From assembly GCA_904420235.1 (NCBI GenBank), contig CAJFUS010000052.1, forward strand, positions 1-5,197: a DNA stretch of 5,197 nucleotides. Reading direction: 5' to 3'. Position 1 is the first letter of the stretch; each line of letters starts with the position of its first letter. The position numbers were made by a program, and so were the translations under genes. Below the pieces are notes generated by a model, which was not told where the DNA came from, searched no databases, and saw only the letters and a list, made by a program, of their open reading frames with translations. This document shows positions 1 to 5,197 of the stretch, piece after piece. The stretch comes from Candidatus Neoanaerotignum tabaqchaliae. Its GTDB lineage: Bacteria > Bacillota > Clostridia > Lachnospirales > Anaerotignaceae.

Positions 1-531
1 ATGGACCTTGACGGATACGCCATAGGTGGCCTTGCTGTTGGTGAAAGTCATGAGGAAATGTATCATGTGCTTGAGGAAACGGTGCCGTATCTTCCAAAGG
101 ACAAGCCGACATATCTTATGGGCGTAGGCACGCCGGAGAATATACTTGAGTCTGTTGAAAGAGGCGTTGACTTTTTCGACTGTGTGCTTCCGGCGCGAAA
201 CGGAAGACATGCCAATGTTTATACAAATAAAGGCAAGCTTAACCTTCTTAACGCCAGATATGAGCTTGACGATACTCCTATTGATGAACAATGTCAGTGC
301 CCTACTTGCAGAAGATACTCAAAAGCATATATAAGACACTTGTTTAAGGCTAAGGAAATGCTGGCTATGCGTCTTTGCGTTATTCACAATCTTTATTTTT
401 TTAATAACATGATGGAGGAAATAAGGAACGCTCTTGACAACGGAACTTTTGAGCAGTACAAGAAAGAACGCCTTGAAGGGTTTAAATTTGCCGAAAACGA
501 CAAAGTTATATTTAAAAGAAAGCGAACATGA
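1..531 (+). CDS. tgt: Queuine/preQ1 tRNA-guanine transglycosylase, C-terminal part (5' end outside window)
   Basis: TGT exchanges guanine-34 in the anticodon of tRNAs with GUN anticodons (Asp, Asn, His, Tyr) for the queuosine precursor preQ1 in the cytoplasm. The visible 176 residues carry the substrate-pocket motif AIGGLAVGE (7-15), the motif FDCVLPAR with the probable nucleophile D60, and the zinc site C98-x-C100-x2-C103 with H129. The spacings D60 to C98 (38) and C98 to H129 (31) equal those I recall for the Zymomonas enzyme (D280, C318, H349), which makes the identification firm. By that alignment the first visible residue is about residue 221 of a roughly 380-residue enzyme, so the ATG at base 1 is an internal methionine and the gene is cut by the window edge, not truncated biologically. 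It ends in TGA. The next gene, yajC, is a conserved neighbour of tgt in many bacteria, but here yajC has its own promoter 30 bases after the stop. Confidence 0.96.
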   Translation: MDLDGYAIGGLAVGESHEEMYHVLEETVPYLPKDKPTYLMGVGTPENILESVERGVDFFDCVLPARNGRHANVYTNKGKLNLLNARYELDDTPIDEQCQCPTCRRYSKAYIRHLFKAKEMLAMRLCVIHNLYFFNNMMEEIRNALDNGTFEQYKKERLEGFKFAENDKVIFKRKRT

Positions 532-561
532 TAAAAACTGTAAAATAGAACATTATTTTTG

Positions 562-590
562 TTGACGTTATTTATTAAATTTTATATAAT
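562..590 (+). promoter_or_regulatory. Sigma-A promoter of yajC
   Basis: A -35 box TTGACG (562-567) and a perfect -10 box TATAAT (585-590) are separated by exactly 17 bases. This is 11 of 12 consensus matches with ideal spacing, predicting a transcript start near base 597 and a leader of about 50 bases before yajC. It shows that yajC need not depend on read-through from tgt. No clear terminator is seen between tgt and this promoter, so some tgt-yajC cotranscription is also possible. Confidence 0.85.
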
Positions 591-631
591 ATGCTTATGC
601 ATTAAATTTCAGGGATATTTTGTCCCCGGTC

Positions 632-638
632 AAAGGAG
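632..638 (+). promoter_or_regulatory. Ribosome binding site of yajC
   Basis: AAAGGAG lies 9 bases before the ATG at 648. It fixes the start codon and so keeps the short N-terminal Ser/Gly-rich segment in the protein. A small hairpin (GGGATA 612-617 with TGTCCC 621-626, one G-U pair) sits just upstream. Confidence 0.8.
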
Positions 639-647
639 AGTATAAAG

Positions 648-1103
648 ATGTTATCACAAATTATTTTAGACGCCAGCACGGTGGTTAACGGAGCAAGCGG
701 TTCAGGCTCAAGTGCGTCAGGCGGCGGTATGAATCCGTTATTTATGATTATTCTGTATGTAATAGTAATTTTTGCTGTTATTTACTTCTTCTCTGTAAAG
801 CCCCAGAGAAAGAAAGAGCGCGAGATGCAGGAGCTTAGAAACGCCGTTAAAGTTGGCGATTCGGTTCTTTTAAGTACAGGATTTTATGGCAAAGTAGTTG
901 ATATTACAGCTGAGTGCTATGTTATTGAGTTTGGAACAAACAAGGGTGTAAGGATACCTGTTGTTAAACAGTCTGTTTATGCTGTTAAAGAGCCTAACCT
1001 TACAAATAAACCGGATGAAGAACCTGTTCCTGAAAAGAAATCTCTTTTTGGTCTTAAGAAAAAGGATGAGAACAAAGAGGAAGAAAGCTCAGAGGCTAAA
1101 TAA
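648..1103 (+). CDS. yajC: Preprotein translocase subunit YajC
   Basis: YajC is a small single-pass membrane protein that associates with SecDF and the SecYEG/YidC translocase. The 151-residue product has an N-terminal segment with a Gly/Ser-rich stretch (15-27), one strong transmembrane helix (about 30-49), and immediately after it the family signature KPQRKKEREMQEL (51-63). A compact beta-rich domain follows with the typical VKVGD and TGFYGKVVDI motifs (about 67-86). The tail from about 118 is charged and Lys/Glu-rich, longer than in the usual 85-110-residue proteins and probably disordered. The start is set by AAAGGAG 9 bases upstream. Upstream tgt is the classic neighbour. The secD/secF genes that often follow are missing here, since a terminator and unrelated genes come next. 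The family call is secure; the function of the tail is unknown. Confidence 0.95.
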   Translation: MLSQIILDASTVVNGASGSGSSASGGGMNPLFMIILYVIVIFAVIYFFSVKPQRKKEREMQELRNAVKVGDSVLLSTGFYGKVVDITAECYVIEFGTNKGVRIPVVKQSVYAVKEPNLTNKPDEEPVPEKKSLFGLKKKDENKEEESSEAK

Positions 1104-1129
1104 TATTAGGTTAAGCTATTAAGACTTTT

Positions 1130-1159
1130 AAAAAGATACCTTCTAAGGTATCTTTTTTT
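1130..1159 (+). terminator. Rho-independent terminator after yajC
   Basis: An 11-base-pair stem, AAAAGATACCT (1131-1141) with AGGTATCTTTT (1146-1156), closes a TCTA loop and runs into a T-tract (1153-1159). It lies 27 bases after the yajC stop. The A-run on the 5' side could let it work on the other strand too, but no minus-strand gene is evident. It separates tgt-yajC from the downstream regulator. Confidence 0.9.
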
Positions 1160-1176
1160 GTGCAATATCTTTCAAG

Positions 1177-1205
1177 AAATATTTTATCAAATATTTTAAA
1201 ATATT
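1177..1205 (+). promoter_or_regulatory. AT-rich direct repeats and 16-base palindrome upstream of the regulator
   Basis: Between the yajC terminator and the regulator's ribosome binding site the sequence AAATATTTTA occurs twice (1177-1186 and 1189-1198), a 12-base period. The second copy is part of a perfect 16-base palindrome AATATTTTAAAATATT (1190-1205). No well-matched sigma-A promoter is visible in this 50-base gap, although the regulator needs one if it is expressed. The repeats could be an operator overlapping a weak promoter. In sequence this AT-rich they could also be chance. Confidence 0.3.
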
Positions 1206-1209
1206 ATTT

Positions 1210-1218
1210 AGGAGGTGA
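1210..1218 (+). promoter_or_regulatory. Full-consensus ribosome binding site of the regulator
   Basis: AGGAGGTGA is a complete anti-16S match, 8 bases between GGAGG and the ATG at 1224. It rules out the in-frame GTG at 1215, which lies inside the binding site itself. Its quality shows the regulator was recently a well-translated gene. Confidence 0.85.
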
Positions 1219-1223
1219 CTTTT

Positions 1224-2052
1224 ATGGACGGTAGCATTAAAAGAGAGGCTTATTATGACAGGAATTTGGACATAGAGGCCTACAGGCTTTTTGGAGTTTT
1301 TCAAAGTTTTCCGGCGCATTTTCATAATTATTATGTTGTTGGTATTGTTGAAAACGGCGAAAGGAAAATGTTTGTTAAAAATAAAGAGTATAACGTTAAA
1401 AAAGGCGATTTAATTATGTTTAATCCTTGAGAAAGCCATGGATGTGTTTCATTAAGCGACAAGCCTTTTGGATATACGGCGTTTAATATAAATAAAAATG
1501 TATTTGTTAATCATGCTGAATTTTTAGATAAATCCAAGTATGTTCCGCGTTTCATATCAAACATTGGCAACGGCGGCAGTGTTTATGACTGCTTAAAGAA
1601 CTTATATTTATGTATAAAAGAAAACAGAGCAGTAAATGAAAAAAGATTTGCTTTCAGTGTTTTTGTAAAAAGACTTATGCCTTTTTGCTGTGTTTTGGAA
1701 AATAAAATTGAATTTAGAACCAATGACAGAAATCTTATTCTAAATATATGTGATTATATTGTAAAAAATTTTTATAGAAACATATCTCTTGATGATATGG
1801 CTGTTATGGCAGGTATTGGAAAAACATATTTTAATAAGGCTTTTTAAAAAATATACAGGAGTTTCACCTTACAGGTATATTCAAACAGTTCGCTTTAATA
1901 AAGCAAGGGAATATCTTATAAACGGCTTTCCTCCTGCTGAAGCGGCCGCTATGGCTGGTTTTGCCGACCAAAGTCATTTTACAAATTTGTTTAGAAATTT
2001 TACCGGCCTTACACCGGGAATGTATCAAAAAATATATTTTGCGGGGGAAAAA
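1224..2052 (+). pseudogene. AraC-family regulator, interrupted by a stop codon and a frameshift
   Basis: Reconstructed, this is a regulator of about 276 residues, normal for AraC proteins with an N-terminal cupin-like sensor domain. The sensor carries PAHFHNYYVVGIVENGE (30-46) and KKGDLIMFNP (59-68), followed after the stop by ESHGC; the C-terminal part holds two helix-turn-helix motifs (about 187-209 and 235-258) and the family ending FRNFTGLTPGMY (256-267). Codon 69 is TGA (1428-1430), where relatives usually have Gly (NPGxxH), so a single GGA-to-TGA change would explain it. At 1841-1851 the run TTTTTAAAAAA has one T too many: the original frame stops at TAA 1845-1847 and the conserved text continues in the +1 frame as FKKYTGVSPYRY. 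That frame then has no stop before the transporter. The start is set by AGGAGGTGA. By context it probably regulated the adjacent transporter. As written it gives only a 68-residue sensor fragment; sequencing error or recoding are alternatives. Confidence 0.85.
2043..2048 (+). promoter_or_regulatory. Ribosome binding site of the EamA transporter
   Basis: GGGGGA lies 4 to 5 bases before the ATG at 2053, inside the end of the regulator reading frame. It is the only purine-rich binding site near this start. It supports starting the transporter here, which also gives the family's normal length and N-terminus. Confidence 0.55.
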
Positions 2053-2934
2053 ATGAGCTTAAAGAATGAGTTTAAAGGACATATTTTAGCTTTAATGACA
2101 GTTTTTATATGGGGAACGACTTTTATATCAACAAAAGTGCTGTTAAATGGTTTTACACCGGTAGAGATACTTTTTTGCAGGTTTGTTCTCGGCTTGGCGG
2201 CTCTTTTTATTGTTTGCCCGCGAGTTTTTAAGACCGGTGATTTACATAAAGAGTTTATGTTTGCCGTAGCTGGGCTTAGCGGCGTTTGCCTTTATTATCT
2301 GCTTGAGAATATAGCTCTTACATATACGACCGCCTCCAACGTTGGAATTATAATATCTGCGTCTCCGTTTTTTACGGCTGTTTTAACAAAGATTACAATA
2401 AAAGAATATAAGCTTAGCTATAAATTTTTTATAGGATTTGTTTTGGCCTTTGCCGGAATATTTATTATAAGTTTTGCGGAAGAAGGCAGTAGGTTGAATA
2501 TTACCGGTGATGTACTTGCCGTTGCTGCGGCCTTTGTATGGGCCATATATTCGGTTATAACTAAAAAATTAAGTATTTATGGATATAATATAATTCAGTC
2601 TACAAGGCGCATATTTGAGTATGGAATTATTTTTATGATTCCGGCTGTTATATTTATGGGATTTTCTCCGGATATTGAGTGTTTACTTAATCCAGTTTAT
2701 TTATTTAATATACTTTTTCTTGGTTTTGGAGCATCAGCTCTTTGTTTTGTGGCTTGGAACACGTCCTTAAATATACTTGGAGCTGTTAAAACAAGCGCTT
2801 ATATATACGCTGTTCCTGTTATAACAGTTGTTACATCTGCTATTGTATTGCTTGAGCGCCTTACGGTTTGGACTGTATGCGGAGTGACGCTTACCGTACT
2901 GGGACTTATTATATCAGAATGGGGCAAGAAATGA
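2053..2934 (+). CDS. EamA/DMT-family membrane transporter
   Basis: The drug/metabolite transporter superfamily moves small molecules across the cytoplasmic membrane, and many EamA members are proton-coupled exporters of amino acids or metabolites. The 293-residue product has ten hydrophobic helices (about 9-30, 37-56, 67-85, 94-114, 124-141, 152-171, 187-204, 215-236, 244-265, 271-288) arranged as two EamA repeats. Family marks are WGTTF (20-24), TTASNVGIIISASPFFTAVL (92-111) with its partner in the second repeat around 245-264, and Glu268 before the last helix. The start was chosen because 293 residues is the family norm, a GGGGGA site precedes it, and everything upstream in this frame is regulator sequence (the open frame continues back to 1789). 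It follows an AraC-type regulator, a common arrangement for exporters. It looks intact and ends in TGA. The substrate cannot be deduced. Its transcription probably came from the regulator's promoter. Confidence 0.92.
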   Translation: MSLKNEFKGHILALMTVFIWGTTFISTKVLLNGFTPVEILFCRFVLGLAALFIVCPRVFKTGDLHKEFMFAVAGLSGVCLYYLLENIALTYTTASNVGIIISASPFFTAVLTKITIKEYKLSYKFFIGFVLAFAGIFIISFAEEGSRLNITGDVLAVAAAFVWAIYSVITKKLSIYGYNIIQSTRRIFEYGIIFMIPAVIFMGFSPDIECLLNPVYLFNILFLGFGASALCFVAWNTSLNILGAVKTSAYIYAVPVITVVTSAIVLLERLTVWTVCGVTLTVLGLIISEWGKK

Positions 2935-2964
2935 AAAATATTGATTTAAGCGGTATTTTATTTA

Positions 2965-2993
2965 TTGCGGCGCAAAAAAAATGGTGATAGAAT
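2965..2993 (+). promoter_or_regulatory. Sigma-A promoter of the SpoIID/LytB gene
   Basis: A -35 box TTGCGG (2965-2970), a 17-base spacer and an extended -10 element TGATAGAAT (2985-2993, hexamer TAGAAT at 2988-2993) form a convincing housekeeping promoter. Transcription would start near 3000, giving a leader of about 50 bases. This argues that the gene is expressed by the vegetative sigma factor on its own, though read-through from the transporter is possible since no terminator is seen between them. Confidence 0.75.
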
Positions 2994-3035
2994 ATATATT
3001 AAGTTTCAACAATATTCAGGGGTTTTCGCCCTTAA

Positions 3036-3042
3036 AAAGGAG
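3036..3042 (+). promoter_or_regulatory. Ribosome binding site selecting a TTG start
   Basis: AAAGGAG lies 9 bases before TTG at 3052 and decides the start of the SpoIID/LytB gene. The upstream in-frame TTG at 2965 has no binding site and is part of the promoter, so it cannot be the start. A small AGGG/CCCT hairpin (3018-3021 with 3029-3032) sits just upstream. Confidence 0.8.
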
Positions 3043-3051
3043 AATTTCATT

Positions 3052-4713
3052 TTGAGGAAGCCGTTTTTTAAAATATTTGTTTTATGTTTGGTTTTTTCTA
3101 TTTTAGCGCCGTTTGGTGTATATGCCTATGATATGCCGCAAACCATACGAGTTGGCCTTGAGTATAAATATAAAAACGTCCAGTCGGTTCCAATATCTGA
3201 TGAAAGTATTTACGTTGGCCTTAATTATGACGGCGATTTTTTTGATGAGGCTCAGGTATCGGGAAACGGTTTTTCCATATCTGTTCCGACAGAAACCATA
3301 ATTGACGCAAACGAGTTTTATCAAAGTTATGAAAAGGCTGTTGAAGCATGTGAGGATATTAACGACTTGTGGGGATATGACGCTGTTCCGGCCTATATTG
3401 ATGAGGAGCTGTGGGGCATTTATGTGTATGATTTCGGCTCAGACAGCGCGTCCTATGCGGCTGATACAACATCGGGAAATATTGTCTCAAGTGATAAAAT
3501 TATGGTTTTAAAAAATTCGCAAGAGGTAGTTATGTATTTTGATGGGGTTAACCCTCAAATACATTCTGACAGTGAAAGCACAACTCTTTCAGACAGAAGC
3601 TATAGAGGGGTTATTGAGTTTGGAAGGTACACAGGCGGCGGAATAACGGCTGTTAACGTTGTGGGTGTAGAGGAATATCTTTATGGCGTTGTTCCTAATG
3701 AAATGCCTTCTACTTGGGAGGTTGAGGCTCTTAAGGCTCAGGCTGTGGCTGCAAGAAGTTATACTCTTACAAGAAAAGATATGAATGTCCATACAGCTGA
3801 CGGATATGATGTGTGTGACGGAACTAATTGTCAAATATATATGGGCTATTCAGGTGAGAGTGAAAGAGGAAGGGAAGCTGTTGACGGCACTGAAAATATA
3901 GTGGCCTGCTATAATGGTGAGCCTATAAACGCTGTATTTTTCTCATCAAGCGGCGGTTCAACAGATAATTCAGAAAATGTTTGGAGCGACGCTGTTCCTT
4001 ACATGAGAGCCGTAAAAGAAATAAATGAAAACTCGCCTACATGGACAAGAGAGTTCTCACAGGAAGAGCTTAGCGCTCTTTTAGCTGCGAAAGGCAAAAA
4101 TATTGGCACTGTTGAGAGCATAACAGTTTCGGCCATAGGTGAATATGGAAGAATACAAGAGCTTACGTTTAATGGAACAAGCGGCAGCGCTGTTTTGTCT
4201 AAAGAGGAGACAAGAACTTTTTGCAGCGGTTCATCAGAGGGTTCGCTTTTAAGCAGAATGTATACAATAAACTCAAATGAGTATCAAGAGGTTTCGGCCC
4301 AAGCTGTAAATGTTGAGGAAACCGGCACAATATTTGTGTCAACGCCTGATGATACTGTTGAGGCAAATATAGGTGAAAGCAGCGTTATGTCTGGAGACGG
4401 AAGTATTTTTTCAGCTGAGAGCCCATATTATGCAATTACAAGTGACGGTATTGAAGAACTTGAAACTTCAGAAAATAATACAGAAGGAAATACTCAAAAT
4501 ACCGGTGGAAATGGCAGCTCACAAGGGAATATAACCAATTATACAAGGCCGGGCGAAACGGTTTATCCTATTAATGGAAAATTTATTTTTTATGGCGCCG
4601 GAAATGGTCACGGAGTTGGAATGAGTCAGTATGGGGCTAATGGAATGGCTGAACTTGGTTATACATATGACGAGATACTTAAACATTATTATACTGGAAT
4701 AACCATTGAGTAA
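3052..4713 (+). CDS. Secreted SpoIID/LytB-domain protein, probable peptidoglycan lytic transglycosylase or amidase enhancer
   Basis: SpoIID-family enzymes cleave glycan strands, preferring stem-peptide-free peptidoglycan, and LytB relatives enhance amidases. The 553-residue protein starts with a signal peptide (1-25, cleavage after VYA), so it is exported. Residues 30-60 contain two similar strands (IRVGLEY, IYVGLNY). About 78-128 resembles a SPOR-type domain (YQSYEKAVEAC, then GYDAVPAYID and WGIYVY). The SpoIID core spans about 186-400: GVVPNEMP with E217 as probable catalytic Glu, EALKAQAVAARSY (225-237), H247/C255/C260 resembling the zinc ligands of clostridial SpoIID, and FFSSSGGS (296-303). 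After a linker including an Asn/Gly/Thr-rich stretch (471-503) comes the closing motif GHGVGMSQYGA (519-529) and LKHYYTG. At 553 residues it is much longer than sporulation SpoIID (about 340), and no engulfment genes are adjacent, so a general wall role is as likely as sporulation. It starts at TTG. Confidence 0.9.
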   Translation: MRKPFFKIFVLCLVFSILAPFGVYAYDMPQTIRVGLEYKYKNVQSVPISDESIYVGLNYDGDFFDEAQVSGNGFSISVPTETIIDANEFYQSYEKAVEACEDINDLWGYDAVPAYIDEELWGIYVYDFGSDSASYAADTTSGNIVSSDKIMVLKNSQEVVMYFDGVNPQIHSDSESTTLSDRSYRGVIEFGRYTGGGITAVNVVGVEEYLYGVVPNEMPSTWEVEALKAQAVAARSYTLTRKDMNVHTADGYDVCDGTNCQIYMGYSGESERGREAVDGTENIVACYNGEPINAVFFSSSGGSTDNSENVWSDAVPYMRAVKEINENSPTWTREFSQEELSALLAAKGKNIGTVESITVSAIGEYGRIQELTFNGTSGSAVLSKEETRTFCSGSSEGSLLSRMYTINSNEYQEVSAQAVNVEETGTIFVSTPDDTVEANIGESSVMSGDGSIFSAESPYYAITSDGIEELETSENNTEGNTQNTGGNGSSQGNITNYTRPGETVYPINGKFIFYGAGNGHGVGMSQYGANGMAELGYTYDEILKHYYTGITIE

Positions 4714-4730
4714 ATAGTTTTATTTTATGA

Positions 4731-4763
4731 AAAGCCTGCGTTTAAAATGGACGCGGGCTTTTT
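4731..4763 (+). terminator. Rho-independent terminator after the SpoIID/LytB gene
   Basis: AAAGCCTGCGT (4731-4741) pairs with ACGCGGGCTTT (4751-4761), an 11-pair stem with one G-U pair, a 9-base loop, and a T-run at 4759-4763. It begins 17 bases after the TAA and closes the transcription unit. Confidence 0.88.
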
Positions 4764-4764
4764 G

Positions 4765-5197
4765 TGTTAAGAGTAAGTTTTAGGAATATGTGTTGTAATA
4801 AGTTTCTTCTTAAGAACCTAAAATGTGATTTTAATTTATAAGATTAAAACTTTTTAAAAATATAATTTATTTTGAGCATGGCTAAAAGCAAGATTTGGAA
4901 ATTAAAGTTTGGTTTAAATAAGGCAGGTACTTTTAACAACTAATAGAAAGTGAAAGTAAAAATAGTAATCAAGAATTATGACATTATTTTATGATTATAT
5001 ATTTTTATCTTTAGAAAGTTTGATATAATACAAAGAATTATGATGCAGCAAATACTTTTGTATGCACTTTTGGTAGAATTAAACAAAGGACTTATAAAAA
5101 CGCATGATATTTATTAAACTGGATTTACGCAGCTAAATGCAACACATTTTAAAATATACTGGACAAATGGGAGAGAGAGGGAGAAAAAACCACCGCC
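4765..5197. other. 433-base AT-rich intergenic region without a recognisable gene
   Basis: No frame on either strand gives a convincing protein and no tRNA or known RNA fold is recognised. Visible items are the palindromes TTCTTAAGAA (4807-4816) and TTTTTAAAAA (4851-4860), a weak TTTTAAT/ATTAAAA hairpin near 4831-4848, a tandem GAAAGT pair (4946-4957), the direct repeat AAGAATTATGA (4971-4981 and 5033-5043), a possible extended -10 promoter at 5021-5029, and a purine tract at 5168-5187. Most are expected by chance in sequence this AT-rich. The region may be the leader of a gene beyond the window. Confidence 0.6.
5021..5029 (+). promoter_or_regulatory. Possible extended -10 promoter
   Basis: TGATATAAT is a perfect extended -10 element (TG, one base, TATAAT). 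The -35 region is poor: TTTTTA at 5002-5007 with a 16-base spacer matches only three positions. A transcript from about 5036 would run to the window edge, as a leader for a downstream gene or a small RNA. TATAAT alone is common in AT-rich DNA; the TG adds modest support. Confidence 0.4.

Noticed and set aside
1215..1217. GTG start for the regulator
   Set aside because: It lies within the AGGAGGTGA ribosome binding site; the ATG at 1224 has ideal spacing.
1143..1325. 60-codon open frame on the minus strand
   Set aside because: It overlaps the terminator and the regulator start, has no family resemblance and is antisense to clearly coding sequence.
1428..1430. Genetic code with TGA read as Gly (as in some candidate-phyla bacteria)
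   Set aside because: tgt and the transporter both end at TGA exactly where their families end, Gly is encoded by GGN throughout, and no other gene here has an internal TGA.
1428..1480. TGA as a selenocysteine codon
   Set aside because: The position is a turn residue in a sensor domain with no redox role, I see no convincing SECIS-like hairpin at the right distance, and the gene has a second lesion downstream.
1789..2052. ATG at 1789 as start of a 381-residue transporter
   Set aside because: The first residues are the first HTH read in the wrong frame and the rest of this stretch is the regulator's DNA-binding domain; the transporter proper begins at 2053.
2965..3051. TTG at 2965 as start of the SpoIID/LytB gene
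   Set aside because: It is the -35 box, has no ribosome binding site, and would put 29 residues in front of a good signal peptide.
3103..3834. Open frames on both strands inside the SpoIID/LytB gene
   Set aside because: They are shadows of a well-supported coding frame with recognisable motifs throughout.
4861..4866. TATAAT as another promoter -10 box
   Set aside because: There is no -35 match at workable spacing and no upstream TG; such hexamers are expected by chance in this AT-rich stretch.
5104..5136. 10-codon ATG frame after AAAGGA
   Set aside because: The binding-site spacing of 13 bases is long and the peptide is too short and featureless to support.
1..5197. CRISPR array, insertion sequence, tRNA/rRNA or a new defence-type gene cluster
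   Set aside because: No regularly spaced repeats, no terminal inverted repeats with transposase, no recognisable structural RNA, and every substantial gene belongs to a known housekeeping, transport or wall family.

Overview
The window looks like chromosomal DNA from a low-GC Gram-positive anaerobe of the Clostridia type. The reasons are AT-rich codon usage, strong AGGAGG-type ribosome binding sites, a TTG start, a tgt-yajC gene pair, and a SpoIID/LytB-family wall protein with a Gram-positive-style signal peptide. All genes lie on the + strand. The species cannot be named from the sequence alone.

Layout. Bases 1-531 are the 3' part of tgt (tRNA-guanine transglycosylase); its 5' half lies outside the window. 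A near-consensus sigma-A promoter (562-590) then drives yajC (648-1103), which ends at a strong intrinsic terminator (1130-1159). The secD/secF genes that often follow yajC are not present. Next is an AraC-family regulator (1224-2052) that cannot be read as one frame: it has an in-frame TGA at codon 69 and a one-base frameshift inside its first DNA-binding helix-turn-helix, and its last frame runs without a stop into the next gene. That next gene (2053-2934) is an intact 10-helix EamA/DMT-family transporter, probably an exporter once controlled by the regulator. A second clear promoter (2965-2993) precedes a secreted 553-residue SpoIID/LytB-domain protein (3052-4713), which ends at a second intrinsic terminator (4731-4763). 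Bases 4765-5197 contain no convincing gene, only AT-rich sequence, a possible extended -10 promoter and a purine-rich tract at the edge.

How the genes relate. tgt acts in queuosine tRNA modification and yajC in the Sec translocase; they are neighbours by conserved synteny rather than shared function. The regulator and transporter form a typical regulator-exporter pair, now apparently damaged on the regulator side. The SpoIID/LytB protein is an independent transcription unit acting on peptidoglycan.

I found no convincing undescribed multi-gene system. The most interesting locus is the interrupted regulator: it could be a recent pseudogene, the product of homopolymer sequencing errors, or (less likely) a recoded gene, because its frameshift site has the geometry of a +1 slip at a stop codon.
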